Assembly (NCBI GenBank): GCA_002633025.1
Contig: NMRB01000013.1
Span: forward strand, 495,240-559,239
Length of the DNA stretch: 64,000 nucleotides
Direction of reading: 5' to 3'
Source of the DNA: Notospermus geniculatus
Taxonomy: Eukaryota > Nemertea > Pilidiophora > Heteronemertea > Lineidae
Under the pieces are notes generated by a model, which saw only the letters and a program-made list of their open reading frames with translations, was not told the origin of the DNA and did no database searches. This document shows positions 35,401 through 46,870 of this stretch, one piece after another (the first letter of the stretch is position 1; each line of letters opens with the position of its first letter). A program made the translations under genes and the position numbers.

Positions 35401-36794
35401 TACCAACTTGTTTCTTTCTATGCCCTAACGCCTACATGTACAGTCATTGACAAAAGTTTATCTCCACCTGACATCTTGAATATTTTAAATACTACTGGAC
35501 CAATTTTAACACTGTTTGTTGCACATGAAAGTATATCTTATTGGTCATATTTCTGCATCAAATTTTGGATATTCGGAAATATCGTTATTATGTAATAGCT
35601 CATCAGAAAAAAACACTAAAAATCAACATTGTTATTACGTAATTTTTTTGTCATTTTTGTTGCAGTTCTGATAGAGTGGAACTTTCTAAGGATTTGGGGC
35701 TTTGTTTCATCAAAATATGTTGAGTGGTTGCTGAGATATCTGAGATTATCAAAATTTTGATAATNCCCAATAAGGTCCATGATGGGACAGACATAACATA
35801 AAGAAGCTGTAGTATCGTTCTTACTCATGCTGATCATACAAATCGCTCATTGTTTAGATTAATCATGTAATTTGATCCAAATCACGGATCGGCTGTAACT
35901 CAGTATTACACAGATAATGAGGTAAACTTGGCAACTACGCCAAACGAGAGAGATAACCCCCATTAACAAGGAAGATCCAGCTATCGTGTGGGAAGTGTGG
36001 TTTTAGCTAATGATACCCGTCATCCGTACTGCCATTATCAAGGAAGAAACGTGACGTGACTATTAGCTGGTTGCTAAAAACACACCTGATTGTTTTTTTT
36101 CTTGTGACGTAGTCCAAATGGAAAACAGGATTGAACTTACAAAAGTTACATGTAGATGGAGGAACCATATTGAGGCATGATAGAAATGGGCAGTCCGTTT
36201 GCTTTGTGGTACTTGTAGCCTAATTTGCTGCGACAATTTTATTTTCAGTTTTTGATATCTTCATTGACTTCGATGGCTTCAGTGGATAAAAGAAGAGGAC
36301 TTTTACAGCATTACTTCACAATAAAGACAACGGCAACAAAATAAAAGTATAAAACCGCCGGGAGTAGTGGGCATAGTTATCTTCATTTATGAGAAAAATA
36401 GTTTATTGTCAGCTAATGCAGGATTTGTGTGCCAAGACACGAAAATTCATAAAACTTTCAATTGTCACGTGCAAGCCGAATTGATTTTTAAGATGTCAAC
36501 TCGTTCAGAGGCATAAAATTGCAAAGAGTTCTTGACTTGCAAATGTAACCAATTACTCTGTACGAGGATAAGGGGAACGTCGTTTTTTTTTATTTCTGTG
36601 CTCCCATGTCAACGACGTCGAAATCGTTCGTTGGATTCTCTGGAGTGAGTGCGTTACGGTAGGCAAAAACTGCAATCATGTTTTGTTGCTTTGCAATTTA
36701 TCTTCAGGCCCCTAGTAATGTCACCATTACGTCACAACCTGACAATAATTATACACCTTTATCTTGTGTCTCGGAGCAGTAGGTCAACCAAAAG
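32420..36794. other. Long non-coding stretch, probably intron or flank of the minus-strand GPCR
   Basis: If the upstream exons of the GPCR at 31979-32371 exist, this would be intron. A plus-strand reading frame at 33136-33534 has no recognisable domain. A single N sits at 35765. No fold-back or tandem repeat stood out. Confidence 0.35.
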
Positions 36795-37069
36795 TTAAAG
36801 TTAAAGTTTGGGTTTATAATCTGATATCAACAAAGGTAGAGGTGTCACCCGACTTTACACTTTAACCCCAGTATATCCTGAAGCCTTTCAGTAGAACTAA
36901 GATGAGCTGCTCATTCAGCGCTACAATCGAAGCATTTCCGACCGGTACCCATTTATACACCTGGGTGGAGAGAGGCCAGTGAGGCAAAGTCTCACGCCCA
37001 GTGGGATTCGAACCCGGGACCCTCTGACCGCTAGTCGGAGGCCCGAACCACTACACCACCGTGGCTCCA
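36795..37069 (-). repeat. tRNA-derived SINE, full length
   Basis: On the minus strand it has a tRNA-like head at 36995-37069 with A-box-like TGGTGTAGTGG and B box GGTTCGAATCC. A body follows with AGCTCATCTTAG and CTGAAAGGCTTCAGGATA, then a CTTTAA-repeat tail at 36795-36815. A second member lies at 44633-45023. Confidence 0.75.
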
Positions 37070-37135
37070 CAACCAACATTCACGTTGCTGATACAATCTG
37101 TAGGCCATTCCGTAGTACACGTAGTACGTACATTA

Positions 37136-37368
37136 GGGAGGTTTCGCAAGCGCCCGGTTAGGCCCTACGACGACGTTTATCTATTGTATGGGTACACCCA
37201 AACAATAGATAAACGTTGTCGCTAACCGGGCGCTTGCGAAACCTCAATAGGGAGGTTTCGCAAGCGCCCGGTTAGGCCATACGATGACGTTTATCTATTG
37301 TTCGGATATTCCCACACAATAGATAAACGTCGTCGTAGGACCTAACCGGACGCTTGCGAAACCTCCCT
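37136..37368. mobile_element. Two tandem fold-back MITEs, GGGAGGTTTCGCAAGCGCCC ends
   Basis: Units 37136-37247 and 37249-37368 each pair GGGAGGTTTCGCAAGCGCCC with its complement. Each holds GACGTTTATCTATTGT arms around a short loop. They are related to the GTTTTCGCAA family at 28.9 and 49.6 kb. Confidence 0.75.
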
Positions 37369-37370
37369 AC

Positions 37371-38757
37371 TATTAACAGCTCTACGCCCACTACACGTCT
37401 GACGGATTGTCCTGGAAATACTACCATTTCAAGCCTATCCTAGTATCATACTTTAGGTGCCATACTTCTGATCTTCCATTTGCAAAATTGTCCCCCGTCG
37501 ATATCGTACATCTCACAAGGAAATATACATCCTGGCTATTACTCCACGTAGCAGATTACGAAAACAGCTGTTCTCTCACCTCTCATGTAGATTTTTCCTT
37601 CGTTTTACTTTGATCTCTAATGGCGTGTAATCGTCAAAGACGACTATTACACACAGGTGACTTTACCAGAGCTAAATTGGAAAAGTGACAAAATCTACAT
37701 TATAACATCATTTTGTGAGTTCAACTCACTCGATATTGCTGGCATGGCTGGCGTATTCCGCGATTGAAGAGGAACGTTGATCAGTTTCTTGATGTCCTAT
37801 CACAGGCACTCTTAAGTTTCTGAACCTGTCGTTTGTCTGTACGGCTTCTCTATATACATGTATTTAAGGTCTATAGGTTGGCTTTAAAATGGTTACTTGT
37901 CGCCCCCGTTATCTCAACCCCATAACTAATGTGACAACCTACCTAAAAGATATCGAGCACCCAAAGGCAAATTTTTCATCTGATACTTTGGCTCTTACAG
38001 GTGACAAAATACGCTACTCGCTGAACAGCTCCTAGCTCAAGGTAGATTTTTTTATCCAACCTGATTGCTGGAAAAGAGGCAGCTGATTTCCATAACTGGT
38101 CATCAAAATGGCAAAGTCGCGCTTCAGGCCTTGTTTTATTCATGGCTCTGATGCCAGGACGTGTTTTCTTCCTGGCAAATGGGGAGAATTCCGCCTTTGG
38201 CTGCTATTTCCAGGGAAGGACACCATTATCAGTTTTATATCTTAATTTTTGTTTATCTTTCACACGCGTATTTCGTCATTTCTGTAGTCGCCTTTTCACT
38301 TCTCTTCATCTACATCTTATCCACTTATTATTTCTTCCTTGACACCGGTAGCGGGAGTCGAACGAAATAACCACTGGCTCTGGTGTCCAGCATGACAATC
38401 ACGCACGCAGTGATCAACCAATAATCCCCGTCATTTCCCCGCATAATCATGATTATCATCATTATTTTGTCACAATACAATGAAAACGTTCGCATCGGGT
38501 GATATCATAAAACGGATATTAAAAGTGTTAGAGTTTCAGTATTTATACTTTTCATGGACGTTCGCCATCTTAATTGATGGATCTATAGCGGAAGGGCATT
38601 AAGAAGATCAGGAAATTTTCAAATATTGCCTTTAGGCATCCCATTGAATTGGCTGAATCTCCATTTCAAAGTCGAACTGCGTCACCAGTTGTTGTATGTT
38701 AGTCAAATAACATTAAAGTCCCTCTGTATTGAATTTTACGATATGTTCAAAGTGTTA
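37371..38757. other. Non-coding stretch, nothing recognised
   Basis: Short reading frames only, with no domain or repeat structure seen. Confidence 0.4.
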
Positions 38758-38918
38758 AGGGCGGCGCACACGAGCGACAATTTTGACCGATTTGTCGGCC
38801 GACTTGACTTCCGACCGCCAAAGCGACAAGATTTGGCGCTTCTGATTGGCTGATGTCTAGTCGCACCACCAATCTCGTCGGCGGTCGCCAAGATTTAGTC
38901 GCTCGTGTGCGCTGCCCT
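38758..38918. mobile_element. Fold-back MITE, AGGGC.GCGCACACGAGCGAC ends
   Basis: AGGGCGGCGCACACGAGCGA and its near complement form the ends, with TTA on both sides (38755-38757, 38919-38921). Internal arms share GGCGGTCGCCAA-type pairing. Confidence 0.7.
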
Positions 38919-40254
38919 TTAGGAGATGGAGGAAGAGATCTCATAACATCGCGAAGGTATCGTGAAGGTCTCCAAAATGCTTGCCTGATACATTCAAAGA
39001 ATCAAGACCTAGTTTTCAGCACACATTGAAAAGACAGCAGGCAGAACGCTAATGTATTCAGACAGAGCATAGCACATTTTACCTGCACTAACGTTGGCGA
39101 GGGGTCTAAGCACTTTCTGAATGGAGTACAATGTGGCTTTAATAGTAATTTGGAAACCTACAGACAGACGACAGATTCATGTCATCCACTTCTGACGTCT
39201 GCACGTTCACTTGGGAGTACCGGTACCGGTAACACGAACCCAGTAAAAAGCCACAAAGACCAAATGCCCTAGCAAAAACATTTTGTTCGCCCCTCTTCAA
39301 AGTCGTCGTCTCCAAGAAACGATATTGCTGGGTGTGATGTTTGATTGTCAAAGGGTTCTAGCGCGATATATCCCACTTCTCTGCGGTAGAATCTAATTTC
39401 CAACGAATCACACAGCCTTCAGGATACGAATAGCGGAAATGAAATTTGGTCTGGTAAGGAACTGTCTCAGATCAAAGTATTTTGGATCGGAACTGCATTG
39501 ATGTGATGCCCGCATCTGTATTCAGTATATCATACAAGTGTGTGTGAAATGTCCTTAAGGTTCTTTTGGCGGAATATGGTTTCAATTTCAGCTGGTTGAT
39601 ATTTTGCTGGTACGTGTACGATGGTTTCGAAGTACGTCAGCTACTCTTGGTATCTGGCCGATGTTCAGTTTTATTTTGGGCTTGGTTTCCCACATGGAAC
39701 ACGATGCCGAAAGACGAACAATAAATATAACAAAAATTAATACATGGTAGACATGGAAGAATACAATGGTAGATATGGAAGAAAAGTAGTATACAGGTAT
39801 AGTGTTGGCGTTTTCAGGTATGCCATTCGGATGTTTAAGGAAGGCTACGCCTCCGGGTTTACCGTTACATGACCCTCATGTCATTGTGTATGATCCTTTC
39901 TCCAACGTGAACATTACCGACGATGTAGGTAAGACGCTTCACTGAAACGGCAAGGGTAATCTATGAAGTCCCCGAAATCCGACTCCAACAGATCTGTTGA
40001 GGCGTACACTAGTAATCCGACCTTGCTGAGGTCTCCACATCGTTCAAGTTACTTTTTATGGCCCTTGACTCACAAGAAACCAAATAGATACGCTGAAGAA
40101 CAAAGTAGTGTGTACAACAGCATGTATCTTGGTAACGAATTATCGAACTCGCGTTTACCACGCCAACAACGGGCGGTGTAACCAAACGTACTGGATACAC
40201 CTACCATCAATAATCACAAAACATGCTGTCACCGGAGCGATCCTGAAAAACGTT
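38919..40254. other. Non-coding stretch, nothing recognised
   Basis: No long reading frame, domain or repeat was found. Confidence 0.35.
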
Positions 40255-40262
40255 ACCAGACT

Positions 40263-41153
40263 CACAGGCGGTCGTCTAGACGGGCACCAGTTTACTGCGA
40301 CACGCTGTACAATGCCTACGCCCCTACCCATGCATGACGTCATGACGCCCTGCCCTGTACACACACAATCAAGAAAGGCCGGTCACAAAAAAAAATACAC
40401 CCACAAACTCATCAAGATTTCGAAAACTTCAAACCTGCCAATTCGCTTATCAGGCGATCAAATGAGTGTTTAGTCCTTACTTTATCAACTCATATGGTTG
40501 TCACAGCGTAATGTTTCTCAGAAAGATGGAAATAGTAGCGATGAAGTGGGCTGACACAAACACGACAAAACCTCTCCCCAAAATGTTGATGATTTCCTCG
40601 TTCGGCGTCAGTCGGAAATGCCTTGTCGGAAATGCGTTCTTCATTTTCATTGGTCGGAGAAATAAAAGCCCCACTCGCAGCCGATCAATGTCAAGCACAT
40701 GACGTTGTCTGCTGCTGTACGACGTCAAGATGACTTTGTTGCGTTGTCTGCGGACGACGCCATCTTGACGTTGCGCGTGGCGAGTGGGGCTTTTAATTTT
40801 TCCGAGTGACGCCGAACGGGAAATCGTCAGCATTTTGGGGAGAGGTTTTGTCATGTTTGTGTCAGTCCACTTCATCGCACCTATTTCCATCTTTCTGAGA
40901 AACATTACGCTATGACACCCATATGAGTTGATGAAGTAAGGACTAAACACTCATTTGATCGCCTGATAAGCGAATTGGCAGGTTTGAAGTTTTCGAAATC
41001 TTGATGAGTTTGTGGGTGTATTTTTTTTTGTGACCGGCCTTTCTTGATTGTGTGTGTACAGGGCAGGGCGTCATGACGTCATGCATGGGTAGGGGCGTAG
41101 GCATTGTACAGCGTGTCGCAGTAAACTGGTGCCCGTCTAGACGACCGCCTGTG
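40263..41153. mobile_element. 891-bp fold-back transposon with 8-bp target duplication
   Basis: The ends CACAGGCGGTCGTCTAGACG and complement continue as arms of about 430 bp that meet near 40720. ACCAGACT flanks it at 40255-40262 and 41154-41161. The arms differ by point changes and a roughly 45-bp extra piece in the left arm (near 40610-40655). Reading frames on both strands are mirror images of the arms and are not genes. The 8-bp duplication suggests hAT-type mobilisation. Confidence 0.8.
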
Positions 41154-41161
41154 ACCAGACT

Positions 41162-41718
41162 GGGCCGTCACGCGGTACCGTGATGGAAACGTGCACGTGA
41201 CTTTGTCGCGCCCAACCGCGCAATGACTATACAAAATACAATATTTGTTTCGGCAGAAAACACCTACAATCCTGCGTGGAGGGGACGGAAACTTCTCACC
41301 GTAAATTTATACAATTAGGCCTATATGCCATTTTCGGCGCCATAAACGCCTGCAAAGCCTGAAATTCAGTTCAGGTAGGCTATGTAGATAAGATGATAGA
41401 GATTGCATTTGGACAGGCCATTTCAAAATGACGCTTTTTTTTAACGATTGACGCTTTTTTGAAATTAGACGTGCTAAAGTCTCTTATCTTCGGGTGGCCT
41501 CGGTTAGCCGCGATTGTTGTTGTAATCTTCACAAGTAAACCACTGTAAAACGTTGACTTCAACTGCCCCGTGATATCACGCTGCAGCGCGACCACCATTC
41601 CCACCATGCTCGGCGAGCAGTAGTTGTGCGGTTGCGCCACATTCGATCCACTTCCTCTTTTCACCACGGAATCACGGTAAAGCGCGAATAACGGTACCGC
41701 GTGACGGCCCAGTCTGGT
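41162..41718. mobile_element. Host element of the nested transposon (main part)
   Basis: The terminus ACCAGACTGGGCCGTCACGC (from 41154) has its reverse complement ending at 41718, continuing through GGTACCG. The first 8 bases of the left terminus also sit at 40255-40262, so the 891-bp element jumped in 8 bp from this element's end. No ORF that can be trusted. Confidence 0.65.
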
Positions 41719-41817
41719 TACACCGGCAGCAATACAAGACACGTGTGTATTTTTAAACCATTGAAATTCGGACCTACAGACACGGACGCCATTAGAGTAA
41801 AGCCGTCCATACACGTT

Positions 41818-41938
41818 CAATATTAATTGCACAATATAGGACCAAAATGGGCGATATTATTGTCAATCTTTCTTCCACCCATCATGCCAGAAGCACGTGC
41901 CCCTATTTTTGGCCCCATATTGTGCAATAATATTGATC
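41818..41938. mobile_element. Small fold-back, TCAATATTAATTGCACAATA ends
   Basis: TCAATATTAATTGCACAATA pairs with TATTGTGCAATAATATTGA. It lies directly next to another fold-back at 41940-42074. Confidence 0.55.
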
Positions 41939-41939
41939 G

Positions 41940-42074
41940 TGCTCCACATGACAGTTTTCTGTCGAAAGTTTGCTGTCAGATAGCAATTGCTGTCATACAG
42001 TCACTAGCTGAACAACTTCCACGGGATAGTCTTTGGACAGTTACTATCTGACAGCAAACTGTCATGTGGAGCAG
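41940..42074. mobile_element. Fold-back, TGCTCCACATGACAGTTT ends
   Basis: GCTCCACATGACAGTTT and TGCTGTCAGATAG at the left pair with CTATCTGACAGCA and AAACTGTCATGTGGAGC at the right. The start of the 42 kb duplication (42007) lies in its loop, and the second duplicate lacks the left arm. Confidence 0.65.
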
Positions 42075-43962
42075 CGCCTTTAGGTGATGACACTAGAATC
42101 ACAACATCAAATGTCTTATACAACATACCACAGCAATAATAAGCAATAAGCAATAAATCTGCCTCCGCGAATGGAGATCAGGAATTGGCACTAGATCATT
42201 TTGATCGCTCCCTGATCAATGAATCCAATACTATCATCGGCGGTAGTAGCATATTGTTCTGCCCGATTCAATAACGGTGGCGGTGGAGACCAATCGGAAA
42301 TTTGAAAGGTCCTTGTCGGTAATATTGTCATTGATCAGCGCCGGGGATCTGGAAGATATCAAATCACCGGTAGTGTGCAAACGATAAATATGCTTTCATT
42401 GTAATTGATCGCCTTCACTTTCGTTAAAAAGAAGCCATAGCAAGAGTGACGTCGTGCTGGCTAAAAGCCAGGGCTCCAGGTAAGAGATCACGAAGCTACA
42501 TGTATAGCTCATTACTGCCAAAGAAACCAACAAATAGAAGTAAGGCTCATGGTCAACTTCAAAGTGGATTTCAAAACATCATTGCATAAAGCGAAGATTA
42601 ACCTTGCACTGTGTGTGACTTGAGACTGTCGATGTTCGCACGTTTAGAGCTTTGTACAGTGATTGAAGTTAATCACAGGCAGGAACGTCGAAAAGACTGG
42701 GTTGGTGAATACCGGTGTAACGTTTTTCAGTGAGGCCCGTGCGCCAGTGTGACATTAACAGATTGACGGAATAACCCGCGACTTGACAGTTGGCGACACA
42801 CAGAGAAACAGCGAGTCCGTTTCCCAGTGTGTTCCGAACAATGGGAGTCACACAGAAAAATGCCCACACTGAAAAACGTTGCAGCTGTACATGATATCAA
42901 CCTCCACGAANGCTGAACAACTTCCACGGGATAGTCTTTGGACAGTTACTATCTGACAGCAAACTGTCATGTGGAGCAGCGCCTTTAGGTGATGACACTA
43001 GAATCACAACATCAAATGTCTTATACAACATACCACAGCAATAATAAGCAATAAGCAATAAATCTGCCTCCGCGAATGGAGATCAGGAATTGGCACTAGA
43101 TCATTTTGATCGCTCCCTGATCAATGAATCCAATACTATCATCGGCGGTAGTAGCATATTGTTCTGCCCGATTCAATAACGGTGGCGGTGGAGACCAATC
43201 GGAAATTTGAAAGGTCCTTGTCGGTAATATTGTCATTGATCAGCGCCGGGGATCTGGAAGATATCAAATCACCGGTAGTGTGCAAACGATAAATATGCTT
43301 TCATTGCAATTGATCGCCTTCACTTTCGTTAAAAAGAAGCCATAGCAAGAGTGACGTCGTGCTCGCTAAAAGCCAGGGCCCGGTTGCACAAAAGCATGCT
43401 AGGCATAGTATCATTCTATCTCCTAGTTGGCTTCTAAATTTGTATACAAATGCATATGAAGTTGGAAGCCAACTAGGAGATAGAATGATACTACGCCTAG
43501 TTATGCTTTTGTGCAACATGGCCCAGGGCTCCAGGTAAGAGAACACGAAGCTGTATAGCTCATTACTGCCAAAGAAACCAACAAATAGAAGTAAGGCTCA
43601 TGGTCAACTTCAAAGTGCCTTTCAAAACATCATTGCATAAAGAGAAGATTAACATTGCACTGTGTGTGACTTGAGACTGTCGATGTTCGCACGTTTAGAG
43701 CTTTGTACACTGATTGAAGTTAATCACAGGCAGGAACGTCGAAAAGACTGGGTTGGTGAATACCGGTGTAACGTTTTTCAGTGAGGCCCGTGTGCCAGTG
43801 TGACATTAACAGATTGACGGAATAACCCGCGACTTGACAGTGGGCGACACACAGAGAAACAGCGAGTCCGTTTCCCAGTGTGTTCCGAACAATGGGAGTC
43901 ACACAGAAAAATGCCCACACTGAAAAACGTTGCAGCTGTACATGATATCAACCTCCACGAAA
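42007..43962 (+). repeat. Direct duplication of 0.90/1.05 kb joined by one N
   Basis: 42007-42910 and 42912-43962 are near identical, starting GCTGAACAACTTCCACGG and ending CAACCTCCACGAA. They differ by a few bases and by a MITE in the second copy. The N at 42911 is the join. This looks like two alleles placed one after the other. Confidence 0.8.
43380..43523. mobile_element. Fold-back MITE, present in one duplicate only
   Basis: CCGGTTGCACAAAAGCATGC pairs with GCTTTTGTGCAACATGG at the right; the rest is a nearly complete hairpin. CAGGGC flanks both sides. The other duplicate (near 42470) reads AGCCAGGGCTCCAGG without the element. Confidence 0.85.
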
Positions 43963-44481
43963 TGACGCCAAAAAACCGATAGGAGAATCGTAGGAAGGCA
44001 AAGTTCGATCTCCCGTTGGCTGTGAATATTTTGACGTTGAACTCTTTTACTAATGTAGAATCGAAGCTGGCAAGGAACTAGGGCACAAGAAAGACAGGTG
44101 TCACAAGGAATCATGAAGTGTCTGAAAATTACATGAAGCCTTCCAATGATTCTTTCAGAGGATGTTGCGAAAAGGTGACTTTCACGGGTAAACGAGACGC
44201 CGAATATTCGCCATTAGCGATGGAAGAGAACCTACGCCAGACAGCAAATGACGCTCATCAAATAACGATATAATAATGATCTCCAGCTTACGGTCACTAG
44301 AAGGCAAGATGAAAGCAGAGGTGGAAATCCCTTGAAGCTATATCGACGCGCCGTCGATTGTGGATAAACTGATAACCGACATGTTCCGCTTACTTTCCTC
44401 AGGCCTTCAGGTGCACTATGATTTGGTCAACTCGGAAGTAGCTGATTTCAAGGTTGCTGTCTCTTCAGGTGCGAGACATAT

Positions 44482-44602
44482 TGGCTGATATTTATAAAAG
44501 CTAGCAAATGCTTTTACTTAAAATTTTGTAGTACATTTACATTGGACAATGCTGTGCAAATCTTAAGTAAAAGCATTTGCTAACTTTTATGAATACCAGC
44601 CA
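44482..44602. mobile_element. Fold-back MITE, TGGCTGATATTTATAAAAG ends
   Basis: TAGCAAATGCTTTTACTTAA and complement form the arms, with TGGCTG/CAGCCA at the ends. Confidence 0.65.
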
Positions 44603-44632
44603 TTGAAGAATCTATGCCAGTCTTCAAAAAAA

Positions 44633-45023
44633 GAGTTAAAGTTTAGGGTTTATAGTCTAATATCAACAACCGTAGATGTCATCAACCCCAGTCTGTCCTG
44701 AAACCTTTCAGTAGAACTCAGATGAGCTGCTCATTCAGCGCTCAATCGAGCATTTCCGACTTGTATCCATTTATACAGCTGGGTGGAGAGAGGCCAGTGA
44801 GGCAAAGAGACTTGTTCAAAGTACCACGCCCAGTGGGATTCGGACCTGGGACCTTATTCACGAAGCTCCCATAACTTACGATAGTGTGCAAACTATTGTC
44901 CTTTTCCGGACAACCTATTGTTCACTGTCAGCCTGACAAAGGATTTGCGTACCCTTAACGTTACGGAGCTTTGTGAATAAGGTCCCTGGCAGCTAGTCGG
45001 AGACCCGAACCACACCGTGGCTC
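44633..45023 (-). repeat. tRNA-derived SINE split by a MITE
   Basis: Same family as 36795-37069, with the same head, body and CTTTAA-type tail at the left. The tRNA-like head is interrupted between the B box and the anticodon arm by the element at 44849-44985. Confidence 0.75.
44849..44985. mobile_element. Fold-back MITE, GGACCTTATTCACGAAGCTC ends
   Basis: GGACCTTATTCACGAAGCTC pairs with GAGCTTTGTGAATAAGGTCC at the right. The inside includes AACTATTGTCC and a mirrored motif. It is inserted in the SINE head. Degenerate relatives occur at 28500 and 28912. Confidence 0.75.
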
Positions 45024-46063
45024 TTCTTCAGCCACCGAAATGATAAAATGGAAACTAGAACGACAAAGTCTTATGACTTCAGAGGAAAGTCATCAGAACA
45101 TTTACGTTTGAATTGGATCAACACTCTTTCATAAGGATACGCCTATTATACCCTATAACATTTAACAGACTAGAAAAAGGAGTCTGGGGCATTGTGTGAT
45201 TCGAATCGCCGGCATTTCGGGAGTTAGAAAACATTTCAATAATCCGCTCATGTAGGCCTAGTTCTAAGAAATAAAAATGGAACTTTGAAATGACACCCTG
45301 CAAAAAGCCCCTAGCAAGACGGACTCAATAGATCGGGGAAGATGCGGTAGCACCAAGCGCGCTGTTGTTGATAAAGATGATGGGTCGCATGTCTTTTACT
45401 TTCTTGATAAAGGTCATGTTGCATTGTTTGCGTTAGATAACTTTATAATCCAATGCAAACAAGGATGCCTCAGGCGCTCACAGAACGTTTGGCAGTCAAA
45501 CACTTTTTTCGCTTTTCCCCTTTCCTGATGCGAAAGGAAAACTCAATAAAACTGAATGCCATATCCTGAGGTATGCCATTCCTATTTTTAAAATGGCCGA
45601 AAAACAAACTAGGCCTATGTTCTTTTCTCTATTTACCAATATCCTACTCTATAAACAGCGGAGTTTATGGTCTATTTTAACCTTTACTTCGGATCGTAGT
45701 TTTTCCATTGGGACGGAAAACCTAAGATTCGATGATTCAGTTACGAAGATATGTTGTCAAACATTGCATGAACCAAGACGACGGAAAAACTATGTTTCTT
45801 AATGTGTTATGATTAAGAAAACTCATTCGTTGCGATTCACAGCAAAATGAGGATAGCATCGTACCAAAAAAATATATCACCGATGATAAGAACAGCTTCG
45901 TTGGTGTTTATGATATCATTAACTGCAATTTAATAATTCTGTGCGGATGCAATTATACGCTACGAGACGAATAATCACAATAGCACGCGCCCAACATCTT
46001 GGATTGACAAACTGAGGTACCAACGAACTGTGCGATACGACGTTTACTTTTTTACTTTATACA
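45024..46063. other. Non-coding stretch, nothing recognised
   Basis: Only short reading frames and no repeat structure seen. Confidence 0.35.
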
Positions 46064-46405
46064 CTGTTAGAAATAACAGAAGATTTTACAGAAAATCTGT
46101 GCAGCAGAGTCCCCAGCACTGGATCTGTAAAATTACAGCGTGATCTGTAAAACTACAGACTTAAATAAATGTTAACAGAGACTTGACTGGAGGCTGACCA
46201 AATTATATTTTCATACTGCTCCTATCAGAAGGCATCATAATGGGATGTCCAATGGAGTCCAACCAATACAGGAAAACATGAATCATACCATAAAAAATTA
46301 TGTAAATTTACAGAAAGTGCTGGGGACTCTGCTGCAGGCACTTTCTGTAAAATTACTGCAAAATTACTACTGTAAAATTAATAATTTCTATAAACTGTGC
46401 ATTTA
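46064..46405. mobile_element. Short element with CACTGTTAGAAAT end
   Basis: It begins CACTGTTAGAAATAACAGAA, ends with a degenerate complement (ATTTCTATAAACTGTG), and holds GCAGCAGAGTCCCCAGCACT in both orientations. It is a deleted relative of 46871-48384. Confidence 0.6.
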
Positions 46406-46870
46406 CGTGCTCGGGAGTTTCTCTTAGTGCATCAATTTAGACACCAACAAAACTCTCTAAAATCCTTTCAATACACTATGACGGATTGTTTGTCGAGTGT
46501 GTAACTTCAGTAAAAGAGAAACATCAGCTTTGATGTAAGTATAAAAAGTACAAGCACTCAGCCAATATCGTTCTTTACAACTTATCCGCCATAGAAAAAA
46601 GCAGTTAAAAGAGGTTTATACTGCAGATATCTAAGCTAAGGGACATAAGACAGAAATCGATCGCGTTGCTTCACCTGTGTTTCCAAGAGACAAAGTAGCT
46701 TATGAAGTAAGATTCTCGCCACGCACCTAGATGTCTTATGACGGAAAAGATATCTTTTAAGTCTTTAGTCTCGTCGAGGACCAGAGAATAACGAAATGGG
46801 ACACTCAGATCGAAATATCATCAAAGTTTAGTTGACTTACAGCAATTGTACTTGTGAATCCTCCCAATTG

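Noticed and set aside
36979-37161. Reading frame containing G-I-R-T-R-D-P, a string often seen in predicted proteins
   Set aside because: It is the translation of the tRNA-derived SINE head (B box region) and not a gene.
40466-40950. Two similar proteins on opposite strands
   Set aside because: They are mirror translations of the arms of the 891-bp fold-back element.
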